A stretch of 64,000 bases of DNA from Spirometra erinaceieuropaei (lineage: Eukaryota; Platyhelminthes; Cestoda; Diphyllobothriidea; Diphyllobothriidae). Position numbers and translations under genes: made by a program. Shown here piece by piece: positions 23,256 through 33,235 of the stretch. Position 1 is the first letter of the stretch. Every line of letters begins with the position of its first letter. Below the pieces are notes generated by a model. It was not told the DNA's origin and did no database searches. It saw only the letters and a program-made list of their open reading frames with translations. The stretch is from contig CACRXP010000048.1 of assembly GCA_902702965.1 (NCBI GenBank), positions 1,022,994 to 1,086,993 on the forward strand. The letters are read 5' to 3'.

Positions 23256-23594
23256 TGTGATCACGGCAATAAAAGATCTATTGCCCTGAGGTCTCTTATT
23301 CTCACTCCAACTCATAATTACATACGATCGCAAGTAGCGGTTGTGGAGGCACAACTATTGCACGTAGCCGTCGTCGGTCAACATGCTTACTTTAACTAAC
23401 AGGAGATGATTGCTCGATAATCCGCGTAAGAGTCGGTAATTTCTACAAATCCTTCATTCCTGTTAGATTTTAACGTGACGATTACTCGCAATTTGACGCG
23501 CTGTCACAAGAATAGTCTGCGCCCTCCCCACGTGACTGATTCCGCTGCTGAGGGAACGCCTTAGTACTGATTACGACGCAGGAAAGTCATTACG

Positions 23595-24049
23595 TAATCC
23601 ATCGGCTAGATCGCAGTTGGTAGCCAGGCCCAGTTCTACAGGTCGCTGGGGATTTTCTTACTGGGGCTTTTTGTGGGGCTTTATAATCAAAAGCGACCCA
23701 TTTGACTTCCGGTTTACATCTGAGGTTAGGATTAGGGCAGCGGTTAATGGTCTCCGATTTTATGGTTAGGGTTATGCCCTTTAGGCTTAGGTTTTCGGGT
23801 TACGGTTAAGGTTTGAGTTTAAGATTAGGTTTCAGTATTACGGTTAGCTTTTATACTTCTGTCTTTGTCTAAGGGTTACGGTAACGTTTACGATTTCGGT
23901 AAGGGTTAGGGTGAAGGTTGTCGTTAAGGTTAATGGTTAACGTTTAAGGTTAAGGTTAAAGCTAGTATTAATGGTAAGATTAGGGTTAAGGTCGTTGTCC
24001 GCTTCCTTACTCATGGCTACCAACTGCGATCTTACTAATCCATCAACTA
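23595..24049. mobile_element. TIR element with TTAGGG-like core (copy 1)
   Basis: Terminal inverted repeats GATCGCAGTTGGTAGCCAG (23609-23627) and its near-complement at 24014-24031. Outside them stand direct repeats TAATCCATCGGCTA (23595-23608) and TAATCCATCAACTA (24036-24049), a likely 14-bp target-site duplication. From about 23715 to 23995 the core is a degenerate tract of GGTTAGGG, GGTTACGG and GGTTAAGG words. It has no ORF, so it is non-autonomous. The same structure is in copy 2, so insertion came before the duplication. Confidence 0.75.
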
Positions 24050-24550
24050 GCATAATCGTTTAAGCAAGTTTTTTTTCCCAGTTAAATTTGAAGTGGATTT
24101 GCCGCTGCATCGCTGCTTAGACCTTATAATCTGCGAGCAGTATACCCCTTGTTTAAAGAACAAATATACGTTTCCGTATGCCACTAACTGAATAATGTAT
24201 TGAAGTGCATGTTGCAGCATAAGTGGACTATGTTGTGTGCTTAGAGGGGAGCGCTATTAAACAGATAAATACAAAGTTAATCGAATGGACAAAGCGTGAT
24301 TTTTTAATACCGTAATTGAAAATGCCTTTAAAGCCGGTAAAAGACCTATTTGAAAGTATGCATTTTGATGCTGACAAATGAATAGAAGGTTACGCTTTTT
24401 GTGCATACTTTCTGCAAATGTATATTTAAATTATTGGGACATGACACATTGCTAGAGAAAATGCATGCGTCATAGACGGTTATTTTTTACCAAATGCGAA
24501 TGGTCTCGGCGATCGAACGGAAGCGCATTCACAGGCAAAGATCTATAAAA

Positions 24551-24858
24551 CGATAGGGAGCGCTCACCGATATTTATTACGAAACTCACTTGACCCGTTC
24601 AGCCATACAGGCTTCCACTCGAGCCCAACCAGCAGCCGCACAGCGGCGCATGAAATTACCGGTAAAGACAAGCTGGACTGGAATGGCCATTTCTGGCTTA
24701 TTAGCCATCGTCAGCCAGTCATACCCGATCCCGAAGTGTGGAACACCCAAGGCTCGAACTCGTGAACTGTTCTTTAAAAGTCTACGCCTCTAACCACTGG
24801 ACCACGTCCCCGTTGCCCTGTTGGTTTTCGATAGGGAATCTACAATGGTAGGGTGTGA
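24551..24858 (-). mobile_element. tRNA-derived SINE, near full length (duplication copy 1)
   Basis: Read on the minus strand it begins with a tRNA-like head: A box TGGTCCAGTGGTTAGAGGC (24786-24804) and B box GAGTTCGAGCC (24751-24761). A body follows (CTGACGATGGCTAATAAGCC), then a conserved tail (GCGCCGCTGTGCGGCTGCTG, GAGTTTCGTAATAAATATCG) ending in GGTGAGCGCTCCCTATCG. It ends without a poly(A). Pol III promoter boxes imply that a partner LINE would have mobilised it. The full layout is shared with 36.92-37.23 kb. Confidence 0.85.
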
Positions 24859-24974
24859 GCGCCTCTGCATTTTCGAAGTCGGTTCCCCGTATGGTCAACA
24901 GATTAAAGTAAATGTGCAAGAGCAATTAGCATTTTAAGCGTGCTGATAGATCAATATTCGTTTGATGCTTCAGC

Positions 24975-25345
24975 CAAGTAGCAGCCGTCGCGTGCGTCAG
25001 TCTGTATCCAATAGCTTTAGTCCCTTGCACTGTTTCCTGAGGCTTCTATACGTCGCATCTAACTCGATTGATGCACGATTCATCGGCGTGCATGACTTCA
25101 AGAAACTCTCTGCCTTTGTAGATGGGCAAACTCCAACGATGTGACTTTTCTTCCATGCCAATGTGCGCCCAGTACCATGAGTTTTCATGGCAATTTGAGA
25201 CAGATAGCCTCGCCTGCTAACAGCGAGTTGATGTTCGTGAATGCACGTAGAGGCGAATTTCTCCCGTTTTGCCGCAATAAACGGCATTATAGACATCGCA
25301 TTTGATCTAATGGTCGACTTCATTTTTATCGAGATAGCCAACCCT
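24975..25345 (-). pseudogene. PLE GIY-YIG C-terminal fragment (duplication copy 1)
   Basis: Minus-strand frame (longest open stretch 24997-25362) carries Ile-His-Glu-His-Gln-Leu-Ala-Val, Thr-His-Gly-Thr-Gly-Arg-Thr-Leu-Ala-Trp, Ser-His-Ile-Val-Gly-Val-Cys-Pro and Ile-Glu-Leu-Asp-Ala-Thr-Tyr-Arg-Ser-Leu-Arg, the second half of a PLE GIY-YIG domain and its C-terminal tail. The place of the YIG motif reads Phe-Ile-Ala-Ala, so the catalytic core is mutated. The usual Gly-His pair is Gly-Arg. Only about 120 residues remain. It points away from the RT fragment just downstream. Confidence 0.75.
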
Positions 25346-25487
25346 ATCCTTCTGCTGCACACGCTGAGTGCATAAAATGCTCATCCTCTTACCCACCACT
25401 TTAACTGGTGTTGCCTCAAGTGTCTTTAAACAGATTCAGACATATTCCTGATGGAAGGAAGAGTTCGCCAAGTGTTTACTTTGGAAG

Positions 25488-25800
25488 CTTGATTGGAACT
25501 ATCTAGTTCCTTTGTTTTTATCTCTTGTTGTGTCATTCATCGACGTAAAGGAAATACTCCGCAACACCATCAACTCAACCATTTCGGGAATTACAGTTAC
25601 GCTCGAAATGGAAGTTGACTATAAACTCCCATCTCTGGATGTTCTCGTACAGCGTAAAACTGACGGAATATTACAAACGTCCGTTTACCGCAAAGACTCA
25701 TATGGGCGAATAATGCTACGTTAAAAGAGCAAGAGCTTGATCTCTCACAAGCGAAGTTCTGTCAAAATTCTGCTACATCGAGAAAAAAACGCATTGCTCT
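25488..25800 (+). pseudogene. PLE reverse transcriptase fragment (duplication copy 1)
   Basis: Plus-strand frame 25512-25724 includes Asn-Ser-Thr-Ile...Ile-Thr-Val-Thr-Leu-Glu, Leu-Pro-Ser-Leu-Asp-Val-Leu-Val-Gln-Arg-Lys-Thr-Asp-Gly and Ser-Val-Tyr-Arg-Lys, the block that follows the catalytic YxDD in PLE RTs. YxDD itself is not present. A TAA at 25722 stands where copy 2 has a Tyr codon; similarity continues past it (Ser-Leu-Ile-Ser-His-Lys-Arg-Ser). It is dead and truncated on both sides. Confidence 0.75.
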
Positions 25801-27821
25801 GAGCGTCATTACATTTGAAAATTATTTTCCCACAAAGTTGACCCTAGAGATTTCGTATGAAAGTATAAAAGTGCCAAAGACTGAATTTGACTACGCGTAT
25901 GTCCCTTAATGTACAAAGTCAAATGAGCTTTGCGGTCATCGTTTAAAGTTTGCCGGCATGTCCTCTATTCAAGGTAACTAGAGGCAAAATAAGTTTAATA
26001 GTCCTACTTTCCCGAAATTTCATTCGATTTGGTTTATCAAACGCGAATTAAGAACAGGACGCACACATTTCAAGGGAAAAGCAGAATAATTATTGATACC
26101 TGAGTCGCTAAAGGTGCGAAATGTTTATTTGAACATCGATGGACAAAACAACTGGTTAAATAAAATCAGGTTTGCACATTCGAACGCGAAGATTCTCATA
26201 AAATATGCACACGCACAATGCAAAAAGTACATAAGCTGTTCATTGCACTGACATGCAAAACAATAAATCGGATAGAAATACAACATTTTCATGAGCCAAG
26301 TAAAATGTTTGATAAAGGATTCTTTGAGAGCTAAACGCGAAAACGTTTGCCTGATGACAGTTTTCTCCCGTTTGTCTATCCGGACGTTTTAGCAAACAAA
26401 TCCAACCTCCTGACATACTTTGTACCACCTATGTTTTTCGGCACCATTAAAAGGTACTTTTAAAAGAATATACTTTAACAAATCACATTTCCTCTTTTCG
26501 CAGAAACTTGATTATTATACGTATCGGTACGTTTCAGGAGTCAATAATGTTTCAGTAAGAGCGGTTCGATTTATCAAAAGTGTAAATTCCGTTTAAACGT
26601 GTATCTGCAATTAATATTTTGTTTTGGACTGCCGACATCATGATGAAGCATTACGTTATGATGTATATCGTATTCCGGAAAAAGTAATGTTAATCTATAT
26701 GTCTAGGCCTGCATAATCACCTTTAGGTTATGCGCGTTTTTCTCTGTACCCTGGATATTTGATGATAAGAAGACTACAGATGCAGTTTTAACCTACGCCG
26801 TCCCTGAAAATAGCTGGTTGCATAAAATGTTAGTTGGGTAATGCATTTGTCCATTGAAAGAGCCTAATGTTATCTTGTTTTACAGTCCTGGACTATCCCA
26901 TAGTTATGATTTAGCGTGTGAATGTGGAGTTTTACTGTAATTAGTCATATGCTTGACTGACGAAAGCTTCCAATGTTAGACATAGTAAGTCAAACAACAC
27001 AAAAATAACCCCAAACTGCTTTGGAAGTCCATAAATGCAACCAGTACGTAGACTTAATGACGGCTCTAGTCAATGAAATAAGGCCACTTCAGCAAGAACG
27101 GTCTTGTACACTGTTACTCTTGGAAAAAGTAGATGTCGAGTCAAGAGCATGGACTGACTTAAGAGAAACATGAGCACATGCCACCTTGGGAGTATTTGTG
27201 TGCGACCGCATTCGGAGACGCCGGAGAGGGCATCCTCTTCAGATTAATGTTGATAATGCCTGATCTGAGGACAGCGTCGCCACATACCTGTGAAACTCAG
27301 TTGACCTCCAACGTGTGGTGTCATCTCTTTCATCGACGATGACAGTTAGGGCGTGCGTCTGCTGTCTAACCACAGTTGACATACAACACAGTCTTGGTCC
27401 TCCTAAATAGCCTCCAAATTGAGAACGGCAATCCAAAATCCATCGCATGTTGTCGATATCTTGCTGGAAAGCAGGGAAATTAATGTTTGACTGGCATAAA
27501 CATTAGTGTGTTCAGCAATATCTGGCAGACTGAAAACACTAATTAACCTATTTGACGCGTGGCTGTCGTTTCATCACTCCGAGGCAGCCAATTCGCAGCA
27601 GCCGAGGGGAATATATGTCTTTTAAATGCATTTCAAGTTTAAAGTTCGATGTTCAGCAGAGAAGTTGCTGAAATCGCCATTTATCAATCGCCGTTCCAAG
27701 TTAGGTAAATCAATTGAGCAATTGCAGACAGGCAAACACAGGTTTTGGTACAGATTGTGACATCTTGGTGTTTTTCCCTCAGATGGACAATGTTCCATTT
27801 ATCTGTGTGCGCACCATGTGT
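25801..27821. other. Duplicated DNA without a recognised gene (copy 1)
   Basis: Matches 38.2-40.15 kb. A minus-strand frame at 27239-27448 is broken differently in copy 2 and has no recognisable domain. No RNA gene seen. Confidence 0.5.
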
Positions 27822-28128
27822 GGCTGGTGCTAAGATGTGCCATTTGAACGAAACTGCCATACCATTAACGTAAAATATTAACGGTTAATAATCGATAATG
27901 TGCGCCTAAATATGTGCTGTTTCCGCATGATGGATAATATGAGGATTGAGCACTTGCCTTAATTGGTGATGATTTTGTAGACCTGGAACAATAGCCGGAA
28001 ACTCTATGACGAGGGAGTCGCATCACAACAAAACAATTAATGAGACCAGCAAACATACTGCGGCCGTATAGATAATGATTGTTTGCTTATCTTTAAGAAG
28101 TATTAAAGCAGTCGATCCCAGCATATTA
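27822..28128. other. Segment present only in duplication copy 1 (about 0.31 kb)
   Basis: In copy 2 GTGTGGCTGG runs directly into ACGACATTTA (about 40162), whereas here about 305 bp lie between them. The junction shares only TGG, so this is best read as a microhomology deletion in copy 2. It has no element ends. Confidence 0.65.
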
Positions 28129-29377
28129 TGGACGACATTTATTTTAGTATAAAAAGCGTTGTTGGATTTTTAGTTGCATCAGATATAAGCGTAAGTCGTT
28201 GGGTAAATGAAATGCTTTGTCCATTTTATCACAGTATCGTTTTCAGATCGGTCATGCAAGTAGCAGACTCATAGCAAAAACTTGTGAAATAAGTAAATGT
28301 TTTCACACGTTCTCTGTAAGACAGAGTCAACAATTTCAAAATTTCCACTCTAGGAATGCGAGTTTTACATTTACGCAATTTTGCAAGCATGACCAATGGC
28401 AAAATGTTTTACGTATTTGTATCATAATTTCACGTAAATTAGTAAGGAATGTCGGGGGTTTGAAATTACGTTCTTACTGCGGACAGAGTGAACTGTCTTG
28501 AATATTGCAAGCTTTTTTCGTGGCGTTGCCAGAAGAATTTGTGTTGAAATTTAATTATCTTCCGTCCTACTTATCATATATTCTGAGATTTAGTACGCTA
28601 TGTATTCATGTTGAATATAAAATGATAAGGCGAAAAATAGGAGTAAATAAATAAACCCAGAAGTATTCTACAGACATTGACACCATCATCAAGGTGGCCG
28701 TAAATGGCTCTATTGTTCGACGATCTTTATTTATGCAGGCCTTACAAAGCTTCGTCAGTTGAGGCTCCATTAAAAAATGCTGTCTGGATTACAGTATCAT
28801 TGACCCATGACTTGCTTGACCTTGACAATTCCGTTGATGGTTTAATAGTCTTTATTTTACTTTTTGATAATTCCCCTTATTTGTCCATGAAATGTGTCCC
28901 TGTAGACGCGACATACACTTCGCCCAGTTTAGGTTTAACTCAGTCATGTTTTGTGTGGTTGTTAACCGCGAGAGGTTTCGATCAAATCTTTTACCTACTC
29001 ATTTCACAGACTTAAAGGTCGTGCGGATTGTCAAATTCAATAGCGTAGGTGGAATGAGGAGAAAAGTCAGCCTTACTTTTGCCGGAGTGTTTTGTATTAA
29101 GGGGAATGTCGCCGGCAAATGATGCGATCAGAGAGCATATTCCAAAACAGGAGATCAGGGTCGTTGTCTATCAACGTCAGTGCAACTAAAAAGTGTAGTT
29201 AATATGGGGAAACCGGTCGAGGACTGCAGACGAGAATTCACGACCCTGAGTTGACAGTGGGAAGATTTGACCCAAAGTCAGCAGTGGCAACCCAAACCGT
29301 GCAAATGACATTCATCTTCAATTTTGACGCCGGCGAGATCGTGGGCCGAGGCGATGATCAAAAATCATGACAGATGC

Positions 29378-29798
29378 ATGACGCCTGGATATCTGCTGAC
29401 CGCCCTGTCAACACTTACATTAATTTGTTTTCCCCAATCCGGTTTTTCAAACCTTCCCGACTGGAGATAGTCTCGGCACGCAACACTCGGACTGCCAATA
29501 TTTTCCGCAGTCAACGGGAATGCAAATGACATATCACTGTGATATGCGAGTCGGATACACCATGCAGATGCCTTTGCTGAGATATATTAATGTGTTGTTC
29601 TGTTTATTGCCCCTAATGGTGCTGTTATGGCTGTGCTCATGACTTCTTAGCTTCTGAATATTCCTAGGACAAATGGCTACTCGAAATATCAGACCTCTAA
29701 TAAACCGTCCGTAGTTAAATGCCACCCAGTACTCGCCCTTTGTGCTACACTGTGTTTTTTTGTATAGCTGAAACATAGTTGCCCTCATTTCCAGGATG
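29378..29798. other. Segment present only in duplication copy 1 (about 0.42 kb)
   Basis: Copy 2 joins ACAGATG to TTTACTCTATAATAAGCG at about 42179. In copy 1 the edges read CAGATG and AGGATG, sharing GATG. A microhomology-mediated deletion in copy 2 is the simplest explanation. Confidence 0.6.
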
Positions 29799-29949
29799 TT
29801 AACTCTATATTAAGCGTCATATAGGAAGATAAACATGAGAGTATTTCATTTTCCCAATGTTTAATGAGAGAGCAGACTCATTTGTTTGGTAGAGGGATGT
29901 TCATTGATCTCTTTTACGGAACTTATTTATCCCATTGTGTCTTAAGGGA

Positions 29950-30180
29950 TCTCTCTCTCGAGCCTGATTAGCAGCCGAACAGCGGCGCATGAAAAACGCA
30001 GAGTCTTATTACCGACGAAGACGAGGGGGATTGGAATTGTCCCCTCTCGCTTACTAGCCGACTTCAACCAATCATATGCAACACTGAAGTGTGGAACACC
30101 CGAAGCTCGAACTCGCGACCTGTTAGTTAGAAGTCAACGCCTCTAAGCTCTGAGTCACGAGTTCGATGTCCTGTGGGTTG
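29950..30180 (-). mobile_element. tRNA-derived SINE (duplication copy 1, second)
   Basis: On the minus strand an A box region (AGAGCTTAGAGGCGTTGAC) and a B box (CGAGTTCGAGCTTCGGG) precede the body and the GCGCCGCTGTTCGGCTGC tail block. It is more diverged than the copy at 24.55 kb and its 3' end is less clear. Confidence 0.7.
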
Positions 30181-30734
30181 TCTTCATGTATTCGTAAAAT
30201 GCAACGTCTTTTGTGCGAAAACATTAGGTTTCCGACAGTAATGTTCTCTGCATTTTTCTTTTAGTTAAACGTTTATTGGGTTGACTTCGCGATCCGATAA
30301 TTTGTTTGCAGATGTCAGTTAGTACATTGTGCATTATGAAACAAGCCGATGTCATATAATTGCCATCAACACAATCTTCTAGTCCACGTACAATTTAAAA
30401 CGCTGGTCCCTCTACTGTGACACCTATATGTGCGCACATTCATACGGTTAATACTGATTTAAGCCGTCCGTATGTCTTTTGCCGAAAAATCAGTCTCGCA
30501 AACAAAGCACACATTATCCAATGATTTATTGAAGTGTGACTCGGTGATTCAGGAATATTTTTGCGACTTGTTATGCTGAAAATAACTGTACGCATGTAAC
30601 GATATGCTTTGATATTGCTGTGTCCATTACAAACCGTCAGTTAACAGTCTCTTTGTCACAGACATTTTCCTGTGTTTTTTCTTTTGCTTAGCATGGATTG
30701 GCGTATGACATGGTGGTACAGTGATTAGCAGTAT

Positions 30735-31190
30735 ACAGTGTGTGACCAATCTCATTGGACGTTACCCGACATTCCGAAATGTGTTTTCGATTAAGAAGGA
30801 TTAATTATGTGGGACTACTAGATGTATTGTCATGCGGCATAATCCTATAGTATGTAGAACTCTCTGTGATGTCAGCGTTCAACGGCATTTTTATTGAATC
30901 TCCTGCAGAAACCGGACTCGGCATAAGTGACCGCCTGTGTAGCACGCATTTTTCACATTGTTTTTCGATGATTTGATAAATGCAAACATATTTTATAGGA
31001 AAGTTACATAACAACATGCTTTCTTTCACTCGTTTGATAGAGAATCATGTCACTGTCCTATTGTTTCCTCAATGAAGAAGTACAATTAAACCTTAAGCAA
31101 AGTTCTAATCATGAGCTCCGTTGCGACCGCGCAATGTCCATTCATAAAGCATCTTATATACCTGTTTACCATTGCCCCAAATGAGATGTG
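30735..31190. repeat. Dispersed repeat R1 in the spacer between the duplicates
   Basis: 30745-30970 matches R1 block 1 in plus orientation. 31125-31150 contains the reverse complement of TGAATGGACATTGCGCGGTC, block 2 of R1, so the copy is rearranged as at 19 kb. It fills most of the roughly 0.5 kb that separates the two duplicate segments. Confidence 0.6.
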
Positions 31191-31612
31191 CTACACAGAC
31201 CGGATTGATGAAAAAAAATTTATGAAAGCCACAAGACCATTTAAATGCTCGAAGGGTTAACCTGTTTTACAACATTATCGCATATAATCAATGACCGCTG
31301 TCTTAAATGCAAGGAATAACTAGCAAAATTTAGAGCTTATAATCGTGATTGGCTGCACGAAAGGCAAAACAACGTAAAAACACGGCCAAAAATAAAAAGG
31401 TGGTTGCGCCAAATATACCTCTGCTTAAAATGGTTGTTAGTTGTAAAATAACTTTCGAAAGCGTCTCATGCATTAACAAAGCAAAACGAAATGTTAGTAC
31501 TTATGCTTTTTCTTTTCGTATTAAGACGACTATAAGCAAAACAAATGCCTATCCTTAGAGAGTGATTCATGTCCAGAAAGTTTACGTCAGTTTCTAAAAA
31601 CATTAAGGCCGA

Positions 31613-31800
31613 ATCTCTGTTGACCGGTTTCAGTTGTGGCTATACAACATGATACAGACTCCCTTGTCTTTGTCGGTAATTACATACTGCTTATATCTTG
31701 CGCCGCTGTGCGACTGGTGGTTGGACTTGAGTGAGAGCCCGTGGGACACAATGGAACGAATGCGTTCCGTAAGAAGGATTGGTGAGCTCTCCAACTACAG
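31613..31800 (+). mobile_element. SINE 3' part inside duplication copy 2
   Basis: Counterpart of 20.87-21.06 kb, with the same tail blocks: TTGCGCCGCTGTGCGACTGG, GAGCCCGTGGGAC and GTTCCGTAAGAAGGATTGG. Its frame differs by scattered substitutions only. Confidence 0.7.
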
Positions 31801-32358
31801 AATACAGACTAATATTTTTGATTTGTTTCGGCGAACACATCGGTCGCTATTATATTTGATTTTATTCTGAGACGACAAACAAAACAAACATGTGATATGA
31901 AAGAGTACATGTAACTTCCGCGTGAACATGTCACTGAAGAATACCACCTTGCTATGGTTTTCCTAACTTCATCCTACTCAGCTACGTAGTGCCTCTTCTA
32001 CTTACGCAAATGTATGCCGACATGCTTCAAAATATATCGTTAAATGGTTGGATAGGAATTGCGTATACCTTACCATCTTAAGTTATATATGTAATTGACA
32101 TAGAAGTGGCTTTAAAAAATGAACTGGTTGTAAAATTTTATAGAAACAAATTCAAAATTTTCCTCGTAGGCAAACTCCTAGACAGGAATTATATTTGTGG
32201 TCAGGCGAGGCATAGGGCTTGCATGCATCAATAAACAAAGACTGACAAAAGGAAGCAATCGGTTGAAAGCACACATAGTTGACTCACCTCATTATTTTAA
32301 CCAAATGTGAAAATGCGTTTTTAATAAGAAGGAAAACTTCAGTAAGGCAGCAAGATTA

Positions 32359-33235
32359 NNNNNNNNNNNNNNNNNNNNNNNNNNNNNNNNNNNNNNNNNN
32401 NNNNNNNNNNNNNNNNNNNNNNNNNNNNNNNNNNNNNNNNNNNNNNNNNNNNNNNNNNNNNNNNNNNNNNNNNNNNNNNNNNNNNNNNNNNNNNNNNNNN
32501 NNNNNNNNNNNNNNNNNNNNNNNNNNNNNNNNNNNNNNNNNNNNNNNNNNNNNNNNNNNNNNNNNNNNNNNNNNNNNNNNNNNNNNNNNNNNNNNNNNNN
32601 NNNNNNNNNNNNNNNNNNNNNNNNNNNNNNNNNNNNNNNNNNNNNNNNNNNNNNNNNNNNNNNNNNNNNNNNNNNNNNNNNNNNNNNNNNNNNNNNNNNN
32701 NNNNNNNNNNNNNNNNNNNNNNNNNNNNNNNNNNNNNNNNNNNNNNNNNNNNNNNNNNNNNNNNNNNNNNNNNNNNNNNNNNNNNNNNNNNNNNNNNNNN
32801 NNNNNNNNNNNNNNNNNNNNNNNNNNNNNNNNNNNNNNNNNNNNNNNNNNNNNNNNNNNNNNNNNNNNNNNNNNNNNNNNNNNNNNNNNNNNNNNNNNNN
32901 NNNNNNNNNNNNNNNNNNNNNNNNNNNNNNNNNNNNNNNNNNNNNNNNNNNNNNNNNNNNNNNNNNNNNNNNNNNNNNNNNNNNNNNNNNNNNNNNNNNN
33001 NNNNNNNNNNNNNNNNNNNNNNNNNNNNNNNNNNNNNNNNNNNNNNNNNNNNNNNNNNNNNNNNNNNNNNNNNNNNNNNNNNNNNNNNNNNNNNNNNNNN
33101 NNNNNNNNNNNNNNNNNNNNNNNNNNNNNNNNNNNNNNNNNNNNNNNNNNNNNNNNNNNNNNNNNNNNNNNNNNNNNNNNNNNNNNNNNNNNNNNNNNNN
33201 NNNNNNNNNNNNNNNNNNNNNNNNNNNNNNNNNNN
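32359..33235. other. Assembly gap (877 N)
   Basis: Unsequenced. Flanks are identical to those of the gap at 21603-21990: about 140 bases on the left and about 145 on the right without a mismatch by eye. Confidence 0.99.

Larger units (their letters stand above)
20478..30726 (+). repeat. Large direct segmental duplication, copy 1
   Basis: About 10.25 kb aligned from CCATTTAAATGCT (20490) to the ACATGGTGG...ACAGTGA region near 30.72 kb, matching 31.22-43.05 kb in the same order and orientation. Similarity by eye is about 95 percent at 20.5-21.6 and 23.3-24.5 kb but clearly lower, about 85-90 percent, at 22.2-23.2 kb. Relative to copy 2 it has extra segments at about 27.82-28.13 and 29.38-29.80 kb and lacks two others. 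It contains no intact gene. Confidence 0.9.

Noticed and set aside
23715..23995. Internal telomere or chromosome end
   Set aside because: The TTAGGG-like words are degenerate and lie inside an element with TIRs and target-site duplications.
27239..27448. 69-codon minus-strand frame at 27.2 kb
   Set aside because: The counterpart in duplicate 2 is not open in the same way, so no evidence of selection on the frame.
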